A stretch of DNA of 64,000 nucleotides, from NCBI RefSeq assembly GCF_901709675.1, contig NC_051095.1:20243456-20307455 (forward strand). Reading direction: 5' to 3'. The translations under genes were made by a program, and so were the position numbers. Each line of letters begins with the position of its first letter. Position 1 is the first letter of the stretch. Of this stretch, positions 37,480-49,400 are shown piece after piece. This stretch comes from Syngnathus acus (Eukaryota > Chordata > Actinopteri > Syngnathiformes > Syngnathidae). The notes under the pieces were generated by a model. It ran no database searches and had not been told where the DNA came from. It was given only the letters and a program-made list of their open reading frames with translations.

Positions 37480-37990
37480 GACCCCAATCACCTGGCTCCC
37501 CCGCATGTAAACGTGCAGTCATCCCCTGGCTTTGAATTCACGTCATGGCAAACGTCCACTGACACACGGCGAGGAAACGCCATCTGCTACAGTTTCATTA
37601 CACGGCTTTGCTCCGAGCTAAGACAATTAAATCTAATAGAGTGCAAATGTCTGAGCTGGTACTGCCAACTTTACAATGTCGGCCATATCACCATCCATAT
37701 CCATATGACTTTTTAATGACCGCTAAAGCCACAGTCATGAATTATCAATATGGCGCGGGGAATTCAAACACCTGGATTGCGCAAAACTGTTTAATAGCCC
37801 ACTCAAGCACATTACTGTTCATTTCGAATATCTCTGCGGGTTGGCTTTGCAATCCTTCCTGAATGTTGGATTAAATTGAATTTGGAATTACTCCTAACTA
37901 CTAAGTGGGTTGGTAATAGCGCCGTAATCCCCATCTATCTGCCATTAGCGACGATTGGGAAGGATTTCTGTCAGTGATCAGTGCGCACAT
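37480..37990. promoter_or_regulatory. Candidate conserved non-coding element upstream of apln
   Basis: A 500-bp stretch free of visible repeats, with dense homeodomain-type TAAT words (TTTTTAATGACC, GTCATGAATTATC, GTTTAATAGCCC, GGTAATAGCGCCGTAATCC) and balanced composition. No frame is convincing. The call rests only on texture; sequence alone cannot show conservation. Confidence 0.25.
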
Positions 37991-37999
37991 TTGAAAAGA

Positions 38000-40149
38000 T
38001 GTCGTGAACAAATTATTCTAAAAGCAACCACGCTAATTATCTTCTGGCTAAGAAAAGGCGCTTGGATAAACGGCCCGGGGGGCCAAGAGGAGCGATCTTC
38101 GTGAACAGGAGAGGGCTTCAAGTGCCTCGTGTAAAAATGGAAGGTGCTCCTCTTGTTGGATCTCAAGTGGGTGGCACATACATGGTTTCCCCTGCGGGAC
38201 CCAGGACCCTTGGGGGAGACAATAGCCGGGTTGTTGTGAGTCAGGATTTGGAAAGTCGAGGGTCACAGGCCCCTTCTTCTCAGGTCCACGCCACTAAAGT
38301 GTGACTGTTTAGTGACAACAGAAAGAAGAAGCTTTGCGGAGAAGGGGGTTAGGGTCTGGGGGGGGGGGACCCAAAGGCGGCCCATCCATCAAGTGTCACT
38401 ACTTGCCTTCGGGGACTCTAATCGACAATCCCAAATGTAAGCAGATTGAGCCACTCAGCAGGCCAAAAACCTAGGTATACCTTCACAATCTGACATCCAA
38501 TATTTGTAGTCTAAATAATATTTACTTATTATTATTCTTTAATTTATTCTTATTATTATGAATTTTAAAATGTTCCTGTGCATGACTTGATCATCTGAGA
38601 GCAGTATAAGAATTTGCATCTAAATCAGGGCGATCAGTAGTAGGCTGTGCGTGAAACTGCAGGTACTGAAATAGACTTGCTGTGTCCATGTATGAAATTG
38701 GCAGGTAAACTCCAAAATCTTCCCTTGCCGTTGATGTAGGTGGCCGTGCAGGTGACCTGGGCAATTGGAGACCGCCTTTCATCCCCTGATCATGTGTCAT
38801 TTGTACAGCTTCATGGCAAAAACTTCAAGCTTCTTTGGTGAAGAACTGTTCACTATCCGCCAAATTGCTGCTTGGGAGCTGAGTCGAGTAGAGTTCCTTG
38901 CTAGCATAAAGTGCTCAGACCTCAAATTCTAGCTTGCATGTGAAGGCAAAATTTGGTAGAACAACAACTCATATCTTCAAAAACTCTCAAGTAGGGTCAC
39001 TAAATTTCTGATTATTTCAGTGCGTAGCCTAAATTAAGGATTCATTTGGGTCTCTTATGGGTTTCCGTAACTTGGATGCAAACCGATGCAATATAGAACA
39101 TTTGATTCTGTCTTGGAATTTCTCCCGTGTAGATTCCTAAAGAAAAAGGTTAATTTGGCTCTAGGTACATTTGTCAGTTGCACTGGATAGAATTAAATTG
39201 AATTCATATGGAAGTTTGCGACAATTTTTGTGTTTCAACACTACAGCAGAAACCAGACAAAAAGCCCTGTGATGTAATCAAACATTGCTAATGTTAGACA
39301 TTGACAACATATTTTGAAAACAGTTTTAAAAGGAAAAAAAAACAAAACAATTGCGGATGCAGAAAGCTTGTCGCCTTGATGGCGCTACATGGTTTTCCGC
39401 GATAAGGGAACTCCCAATTCTCACAATTCATTGCAATAAAAATCAACGTTTCCTGTTTATTGTGCGGTAAACAAACGCAAACGAGATAAGTTGCTCTCTT
39501 ATCGGCCTTTGTTTGTGAAAAGAATATCCCCAATGTCAAAAAATGATTGGTTTAAGGAGGTGGCGGTCAATAATTGATACGTTTTTTCCTGCAGTGACTC
39601 CCCAAGTGTCACGGAGGCCGACTTCAAACGGTGCTTGGTGATTTAAGCCATCCATACCGATTTAGCCCGAGGCGCGCCGTTGATAGAATGGAGCGAGGGT
39701 TCGAGATACAAAAGCAGGAAGCTCATCTCGCACCTACCCTTCCTTCTTTCATCCGCTATTAGCGCTTATTTGGATTCCCCCAAATTCCTGGCATGTCATC
39801 CTGCTTTGCAATTTCAAAAGAGTTTTCAAGAAGAGCATCTGTTGGGCTATTATCATAAACCTGCACGCACCCCCATGCTCCCGTTTCTTCTTCTTCACAC
39901 CCCTCCCTCTCTTTTTGGCAACTCCCAGTCCATGCACACTTACTGACTTTGGGGGGAGGTGGCTTTTCTGTGACCTAGTGGCTCCGAGATACATAAGCCA
40001 CATGACCAGACAGCCTCCTTATCCGAGGAGTGCAGGACTTCCAGAGACACTCACAGCTCCACTGAACTTGGCTGCTCATTTTCTGACACACACTGTGGGG
40101 GAGCTTGGATAGAGACGTGCCTCCAGTCATTGGAGTGGAGCTGTCACAT
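38000..40149. other. No recognisable gene; proximal upstream region of apln
   Basis: Contains a G-run near 38,358, an AT-rich patch at 38.5-38.57 kb and, nearer apln, a 39.6-40.1 kb stretch of moderately GC-rich unique sequence that may include the distal apln promoter. No exon is recognised. Confidence 0.5.
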
Positions 40150-40372
40150 ATAACACACAAACACACATTTAGACAACACTCATTTCTTACACACACACAC
40201 TCACACACATACACACACAGAGCAAACAGTCTCTTTCATTCTCTCTCACTTGCACTCTCTCTCTCTCTCTCCTCCCTCCCATCCACACACACACAAACAC
40301 ACACACATACACACACACAGCACTACAGTATATCAGCGAGCGACGAGCGGCGAGCCAGAGGGGAGTGCAGAA
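40150..40372 (+). promoter_or_regulatory. apln: apln upstream leader/promoter-proximal region with CA and CT microsatellites
   Basis: Immediately upstream of the apln ATG is an almost uninterrupted mixture of CA runs and CT runs (about 40,156-40,320). A GC-richer stretch with repeated GCGAGCGACGAGCGGCGAG-like motifs follows (40,336-40,356). A weak TATA-like TATATC lies near 40,328. I infer that this is promoter and/or 5' UTR; the transcription start cannot be placed from sequence alone. Confidence 0.5.
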
Positions 40373-40439
40373 ATGAATGTGAAGATTCTGACGCTGGTGA
40401 TTGTGCTCCTGGTGTCTCTGCTGTGTTCTGCCAGTGCTG
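40373..40439 (+). CDS. apln: apln coding exon 1 (signal peptide)
   Basis: This exon holds 22 complete codons plus one base. It encodes the whole signal peptide, with basic residue K4 followed by a long Val/Leu/Ile core and a small-residue cleavage region (SASA). The donor GTGAGT starts at 40440. The ATG lies in the context GCAGAAATGA, with a purine at -3. Confidence 0.96.
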
Positions 40440-43397
40440 GTGAGTAGAAGCGAGGCACCCCTCACGCACCTTCTCTTCTTTTTCCTCCCTCTTCTATTTC
40501 TGTCCTGTCTGTGCTCGTGCAAGCTGATCTGTGTTTGTATGTGTGGTTGATCAGTTACCCAGCGTGTGAGGGCTCTCAGCAGGCTTGTAGGAGCACCTGG
40601 CTGGGTACAGTACTGCACTGCAGTGGTTCACAAGGCTTCAACTTGAATGTTGTTCTCTTGGCTTAGGTGCATCATTATCATCCCTCATGAATCCCCCCCC
40701 CCCCCATCTCACCTTGATGTGAAGCCAAGCTGCAAATGGAGTACCGAGGGCTTGTGTGCGTGGGGTGATGGATGCATGGCAGACTGTTGTTATGAAATGT
40801 AAGCTTTGCATGGCACATGTTCCACAAGCCCGGGAGGGAATCTTGACAAATTGACAGCTTGTGTTCCATCTGACCTGCATTGCATGATGATTATTCCGTG
40901 ACTTTGATTGTGCAGCAGAGCAACACGCTGCTCATAGAAGCATCCTGCACTGATGATAACGAGGATGGTATAATTGTTGTAAGGGTTGGTGGGGAGAACA
41001 CACACACATCCCAGATGTGTGGATCCTCTCTCCCGGGATTCGGTCTTGACGTCTTGCCATGGTAAATTTCCGTAAAGTGCCACTGGAGCCATTGTTGGAC
41101 TATATATGGATGCCTGTGAAGTCTAATATTGCACATTATTGCCTCGGGAGGGTTTAAGGGTGGCTTCTTTGAGGGGAGTGATGGGCCAAGCTTGCAGATG
41201 TGATGCAGGTAACACTGTAGTGTGAAGAAACAACAGTTAGGCCTTGTGTAAACGTCCAAGCCATTCTTGGGATTATCACCTACCTCCCAACTACATTTGT
41301 GGGGAAGAGACACACACACACACAGGCTATAGGTGATATCGGCTGTGAGAGGTGATTGAGTCCAGACTGATTGCGGTGATAAGGCTACATGCCTGGAATG
41401 ATAGACTTAGGTAGAAAAAGAGAGGCTGTGCAACCGGGATGTTGTCCATTCTGCGATATTGATCCACCAGAGCGGCACCATCCACTTCCCATGCTTCCCT
41501 GCACATTTGCCGTACAGCGACACACGCTATTTTTGTCTGACGCTACTGGGTGCACGACTAAATGGGAAGCAATTATCTAGCATCATGGCCAGTGTCGTTT
41601 TTCGCACCCCTGTGTGTGGTGAAGCGTGTTCGGTGCCTCGCGTAGCCCCTGGGTGAAAAAAAATAGAGCTTTTCACCACAGCTTATCCCTCTTAGTGTTT
41701 GTTCCAGTCATGCCGCTTATGTGCTTCCCATTCCTACCCCTCCTTACCCTGGGCTGCTACTGTGGAGTACCAGCGCTCCATTGATGGGGAGGAAACGAGA
41801 AAAGGGGAGCTGGTAGAGATGAAGGGAGGCAAGAGTGTTGCGACGGTGATGGGTGTGGGGAGGGATGCTAGCTGGAGTGTGTCTGCTAGGCACAAGCAGC
41901 ATGCGTCGTGGTGGAAAGGTGTTAGAAGAAGCTCCTACGTGTAGGCAGTGGGTGTGAAGTCTTTTATCTTGATACAAATGCACTTCCGATTTATTGGGCA
42001 TCTGTCTCAGCCGTGTGAGCGTCTGGGAATTGAGGTAAAATGCAAAGGGGAGTGAAGCTGTATGCAAGGAATTAAAGCATTGAATAATGAACTGAGACCC
42101 ATTTTTGAGATTTATACTTAAAGGAGTCTTGAAGTCAGATGTTTACTGGAAACTTTTCATAATTTTGTTATTCAAAAGTTTGATTAATGTTGATTAATGC
42201 ATTGTTTACAAAGTATTCACAAGCAAAACTGACTGAAAAACTGTAAATTACATGCCAAGCCAATTGTTAGTAATTCCACCATGTGAAGGAACATTTGCTC
42301 ATATTTTGAATATAACCAGTCAATCAATCTAGGACTTCAACAAAAAAGTCCAATTCATAAAGCTTTTTTCCCAAAATATAAAAATCATTTTAAAGCATGC
42401 TGTGCTTTGACACTAGACAAAGACATAGGAAATCTATATGAGGACAACTGAAATTGTGCTGGCTTATTTAAGGAGCTTGAATGTGATTGGTTCATTCCAA
42501 AGACATCCACGCCCCAGTTATGAGGCAAGTTTGTTTATATGTACACCACATTCATGTATCTACAAAATGCTTTACATAAAACATAAAAGAACCATGGAAA
42601 TAGAAACAAATGTTAAGACATTGAAATAAAATACTAATGATTAAATTTAATCACAAGGCATGAGAGGGTGTGCACACTTGTGCGACGGAATTATTTATGT
42701 TTTTTGTTTATACTGCTGAAAAATAGTGTTTAAAAAATACATTGAGGTTGTAGGTCACATTAACGTCAAAAGTTTTGAAGTGATTGCTCTTCAACTCATT
42801 TATTACACCACAAAAACATGTCACAGTGGGAAGCTATTTTATGTCCACTGTACGTAGATATTTGATACTGATATTGCATTATCATGTGTACCACCCACAT
42901 CAGTACATAATTAAAAAAAGCACTTGATAAGTAGAAGCGGTCCTTTTTTAGCTTGTCAAATAACCATTTATGCCTTGGGTTTTTATAGACAACCCTTTCA
43001 ATCGTTTCCACTCTCTAAAACACTGTTGCCATGAAAACTAATGGTCAAAAAGGCACTTGCAAAAAAAAAAAAAAAAAAAAACCATTTTCAATGGTGTTGT
43101 GCAAATGGTACCTGAGCGCCTTGTAAAATTCAAAATCATCGAACAAAAAAGGAGCAGTGGCCTTCTGCGTGTAATACTACCATCCTCAAGATGTGCACTT
43201 CAATTACCCATCCTTGAAAAGCACTCTGGCTCAAGAGAGGGCTCCAGCTTTAGACATGTGGTATCCATAATTCATCCCCGAGGCCGATCACTCTTTCTCG
43301 CTCTGACTCTCAAGACGTAAACAGTCCTTCCTTGTGTCTGTCGCATGAGTATCCATCCTTTTCTCTGCACCCCATAGCAACACATATGGCAGCAGAT

Positions 43398-43488
<91 letters not shown>

Positions 43489-46400
43489 TGTAATTGTGCA
43501 AGCTGAGTTAAACAGGTGAGGTAGTCATGAAGCCCTGATGGGCTGTGCTTTTATCTGACCGAGAAATCGACTGCCTGGAAAGCGGGCGATATCATGTGAG
43601 CCTGTCAACGCTGCTATTATTCCGTATGAAACTTTGATGTACTGTTGGGGCTGGACGCACGCATAAGGCACCGCAGTGCAGCATGCTCATACGATCATCC
43701 TCGGGTCAAACTACAGCCAAAAACAGTAAGTGAGGTATCTCACAAGGGGGCAGAAAACAGCGCCTGGTCTGGTCTGATTGGCAAGTGTAAATCATTATGT
43801 GGGGCGTGCTAATGCAAAGAAGGTGTTCGTGCTTTTGGATGTGATTACGGTCACTGAGGAGAGATAAAACGCAGCTAAACATTTACAGATGCTCGGGAAT
43901 ATCTTAATAAGTGCTGTATGATACGGAGGAGCCGGTCTGGACCAATTTTATTATGGGATTATTGAAGAAAGGAAGGTGGGGAACCAAAATATTAGAAACA
44001 GTGATACAAAATGATGTACACTACCACGCCTTGAGATACGAGTCATTTGGATATGGGTGGTGTTTTCACAAATATTAAACAATTCATCAAAACTGCCACT
44101 CCTCGTTCAAGTTTACTGTCACACTAGCCATAAAACACACGTTACACAATCACACGTGTATTTAAAACAACCACATAGGGAAATCCTCTCAGCCGAAGGC
44201 TCACAAACAACGCAAAACGACATTGACATGCTAACAGGTTGCATCAATAGTTTTAGAAGCAATGATATTTGAATACAAATGGTGGACCAACACATGTAGA
44301 CAGTTAATATAAGGCATATATTGTTTGTCCTCTACACAAAATGACTAATATTATTGCATCTTACTGAGCGACTAATATTGGTAGTAGTAATATACTAAGT
44401 GGTAGTAGTAGTAGCAGCAGGACAACTACTAGTAGTAGGACTAGCAATCTTCTTTGTTTGTGTATGCAGGACAGCACAGTATTATACTCCCTCCTGGTGG
44501 CCACACCAGAAGGAGATGCATAATGAGTTGAATTGAAGCATCAAATCATGATGCACTAACTATTTATTTCTTTTACATCCTAGCTAATAATATCATTACT
44601 CTGGTTTTATACAGTACATTATTATAGAGTGCTATTGTTTACATTTTCATCTTTTTTTTCATAGTTCGACTGGTGGGATACAATGCTTACCACTTTTGAT
44701 CATCATTAATTGTTTTTGTGAATGGAACATTAGTCACCAGCTCTTCCAAGGGATCTCACAGGATTGAGACCAGGTGGACCTAATTTTATGGCCTAGTGTT
44801 TGAGGTGAAGCGTGGCCTCCCAATGGTGATGTTCTGGACTCAAATGAGCAGATTTTTAAAGACATGCAGATGTCTGCATAATATTGGCTGATGCCAGCTG
44901 AGTGAATGGCACCCACCATTGCTCCGGAGCAAGTGAGAATTAAGGAAGCGTTTTAGAGAAAAATCACGCGTCATTTGGTCGGGATATAAGGCTAACCTTT
45001 GCGCCGACGCACCCTGGAGATTCTTGAAGACTTTGGCATATGTGAGTGCCGTGCAGCCATAATGCAATTCAGAAGCCTTTCACTGAATAAATCTACTCAC
45101 TTAGATCTTCCCCGGAGAGCCAATGCGGCGGAGGGAGGGGAAAAAAGAGCAAAGACAAGTTAAAAAAGAAAAGCTGAGGGACTATAAAATAAAAAGGTGG
45201 ACTAGGAGCAAGGCTATATGGGATCTTGCAGGGTTGTCTCATCAAATATCTCACAGATGGTTATACTGTAGGAAAGCTGACACTTATTGTGGTGACATGT
45301 GGAGCACACCAGACCCTTATGGGAACTACAGTAGTACATTGAGACTCAAGTTCAAATTGTTCCACGGTCACACTAGTAACTTAAAACATCATCTTCCAAT
45401 CTGTTCCAATCTTCACCAAAATTACAAATGTGTTTTTTGGGAAGGAGAAAAACATTCAGATAGATAGATTGCTTGATTGATTGATTGATTGATTAGAATT
45501 TCTGCTTTGAATTGCAAGTAAGAAATCGATACATAAGTACTGTACGGTGGTAGTGAACTCAATTCAACTCAAAAGCAGCTGTTTTCCAGATTCAATAATT
45601 CTTCAAAGAAGAGGCTTCAAGCTGTTTGATTCCATTCCTTGTTTACTGGCAGACTAACCATAAAAGAAAGAATTACATGTTTATTTAAAACAACCACACA
45701 GCTTGTCCTTAGTATTATTTTTTTTAGCTCAATGCTAACAAACAATGTAAAATTCCTTACAATGACTAACAAATCGCATCAGTGTTGTCTCATCATAACC
45801 CTTTAAGCAACAGATATTTGTACACAAATTGTGGAGAAATACATGTAGACAATGTAGTGGATGAATTGTCGTCTCCATGAATAAAACTGCCTGCCATGCT
45901 CATCGTGGCAACAAAATTCATACGTTCCATTGGCCGTGACATTGTCGCTCACTTGCACGAGGTTGATGTATTTTGAAGAAAGTGTGACATAGGAACTATT
46001 TTAAGTGTTGCCTTGATTTACAAGTGGTCCAACTTGCAAGTGTTTAGAATTACAAGCCTTGGTCAATTCTTTTTCCCTTTATGTTGTGAGCAAACAATAC
46101 AGTAAACAAAACAATGTGAGCTAGAGTGTTAGCCTTTTATTGAACGGGACCTATGGTCAAATTCATGAATTCATAATGAGAACACTTGCGAGGAGATGCT
46201 GTTGTACAACTTGCCACGTCAGATAACAATCTCAAGCACCTAAAATCACTCACTAGACCACACCCTTTAAAGTCTGTGCATTCATTGCAAATCATAAAAC
46301 CAGTTTATTTATTTGTATCATTTAAACCACATTTGAAATATTTGTATGCAAAACAGTGGTATTTTTCTTTCCTAAAAATATGTCAGCAAAAATTGTGTTT

Positions 46401-49400
46401 TGGAATTGATTCGTAGCATTTCAGCTCATTTCAATTGGGTATTTTTACATATACAAGCACCGGGAAATTGAGTTATGTGATTAGTTACAGAACAATTTAA
46501 ACCTATAAATCAGAGTACCATGTATGCCGCCTTCAACAATCAAAGTGCATAACCCTAGCTAGGCATGAAGCCGTATGGAGTGGAGTCGGTCCAGTTCTGG
46601 CTAACCAGACCTCATGTGATCTTGCCGTCCCCCCTTAATTAGAGTCAGACAGTCACCCCAGTAACAGCTTTCCACCAGTGCCCAATGAAAATATTATTTA
46701 CGACCCTCTGTTTGAACATTAAGTGTTTATACATTTACAGCAGTAGCCCTGGCAGATTTAATTCCTGATCGAGATCTGACGAGACACTTTTATTAACAAG
46801 CTGTCAGATCACAGAATAAATATTGTGCTCTTTAGGAATGTAGGTGCTTTAATTGCCTTCAAACTCAATTTAAAAAGACTGCAAAGAATTGCTTTGGACA
46901 TGTCATTTTTTGGTAGAAGCCCATTCATGGTTTATGTTGAGGCTCACAAATTCAGATGTGGCTAGAAGCAACTCACAGCTGGTTGATCTTAGTCTGCAAT
47001 AAAGATGCCAGTAAAGAAAGGCGATCCGACCGTTGTAGTGGGATTCGGTCTCAAGTTTTAAGGTTCCCCTGCGGGGGATGCGTGATGGGGAGCTTTGGGC
47101 AACATGTTTCCATCACTAAGCTATTGTGGCGTCTCTCGAGTGGTTTCAAACTGTCATGTTCGCAGTGTTTTCTCTTTGAATGAAGCGCTTGAAAGTCATA
47201 ACATCCCTCTCGTTGCCTACACAATTGGAGATCACTCGCAAAGAGTGAAATCATACATTATTCATTGCACTCGTCGCCACATTGGAATGCATGTGTTGTT
47301 GACTATTTTACATGTTATACTTGTCGGTCAAGTGACCTGCCACTGAATAATAGTGGCGGTCTAGCCTACGCGCAGGTGGTTCCCCTGGATCAGTCCTGGG
47401 CCCCTCGCCAGTGTTAGGGAGAATGGAAACAGATGTTTATAAAATTACCAAAATCATTTATAAACATTTATCCACATAATGAAAACAGTTTATTCCAAGC
47501 GAGACCTTGAGGTTCATCTGCAACACTGGTGGCTGTCACGGAGTTAACCTTCCATCTCTATTCAACTCATTTATATCTTTTCTTTATCTATGAATCCATT
47601 CATGTCATATATAACAATGACTTCCAAAGATATTTAAGTTAAACTTTCGAATAAGTACATCTACATTGGTGGAAATGGTTCAAAGCGAGCATCATTTTAC
47701 ACCCATTGTGTCCAGGTTGGGCATCTGAGCCAACGCTATTCCTCTAGTGACGCAGTCTGATGCAACGTAGCTGCTATTTCCTGTCATCACAAGTGTATAT
47801 ACAGTGTACTGTGGGGAGAGCCAAGGCCCCTGCATAGTGACATTTCCCTCCTGTTTCTCCTCCTCCAACCTGTCAAATGGCAGTAGGCAGGTTCACAGCC
47901 CAAGAGGAGGTGGGATGATGATGACACAGGAAAGAGCAGGGTTGTGTTTTGCTTTGTCCTTGACACGCCGTCTTTAAGGATACTCTCAGACAGCATCACA
48001 AATGTGGATGTAGCCGACATCAGTACCGTTCCTCAAGATACAACATGCACTACTGCACATTGGTGGTCAAACTTCAGCTGTATGGTGGCAGTGAACTCAA
48101 TTCAAGCCACTGCAGTTCACAAAAGTACCAGTTGGGCAAATAGTGAACAATTCATTAATAAAAGGCTTCAAGCTTTTAGTGGCACTCCCAGTTGAGGTTT
48201 ACTGCATAATTAAACACAAAAGCAACATTTACCCATTGCGTATTTAAAACAACACAGTTATTCTTTAGCAAAGTATGCTATTGCTAACAAACAACGGAAA
48301 ACATTGTTGACATGGTGATGGTTTGCACGGATTGCCGTCGATATTTGGACACAAATGGTGGGGCAACACATTTAGACAGCTAATATGACAAATTGACAAT
48401 AGGAACAAACATTTTTCTTTCACTATGATTAATGAATAATATTACAGCATCTTCCTGGGTCACCAGTTGTTTTTTGTTTATAGTTGTAGAAGAAGAACTA
48501 TTTTTCTTTTTTTTCTGTTTGTTTACCTGCCTGTGGTGCTCCTTCAATTACGCCCTGACAGATCACATATATCTGATGCCATAGCCCTGGCCAATAGTAA
48601 GAAAGTAGTAATTGATGTCGAGAAGTATTGTGAGGTGATGCATCTGGACTGAGAGACTAAGATTTTTGTACGTTGGGGAGGAGCTAAGTTTAGCCTGTGT
48701 TTTTAGAGGAGAGTCCTGCCACATGTTTTCAAGTAATAATCTATAAGTCATTTATTTTGAAAGGTAATGTTGGTAATTGTATTTTAAATAATATGAGTGT
48801 TTAGATTGTGACACATTTATTTTAAACTATTGATCCACTGACACTATAGACTTCAACTGGAACCATCTTCCACAACTGCTTATCACGTTTGGACTGGCAG
48901 CAGGGCCGGCAAACTCAAATTTTGTTCTTCACCAGGGAAAGGTTTGAGGACTTATTTAGTTTGGCTGCTGGAGTACAGAAGCCCCCAACTTGTAGTAACC
49001 TTGTAGCCACAAATTCACCCCTCCAACTAGAAGTGTGACTGCAAATAAAGCGACAGGCAGTCAAGTAGCGAGGGGAGTCGAGAGCTTCATTAGCCGGCTC
49101 AGTGCTGCTGCCGGCGGCACTTTGAACTGGTAGCGCTCTGATCATCAGCGAGCACGCCATCTCACACCTCATCATTTCATACGCTCGCTACTTTGGGCAC
49201 AAGGCAGGCAGGCTGACTCACAGGGACATCTGCAGAAAGTAGTGGGCTGCTTGTTTTTCATCTTAATTTTCTCTGAACCTTCACACTGAGGGTACGGTGA
49301 GGGGTTGCAATCGAAAGCTGCATTAAACGGGAGAAACTTTTCATGCACTTTGCTTTCCTAATGGACAAAGACGGCCTTCAGCTCGGCCACAAGCGCAGCA

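Noticed and set aside
40187-40618. 143-residue minus-strand frame over apln exon 1
   Set aside because: It is antisense of the microsatellite leader and of the signal-peptide exon.
43272-43501. Open frames with long Val-Cys repeats on the minus strand
   Set aside because: They are translations of the perfect CA microsatellite, present in several frames at once.
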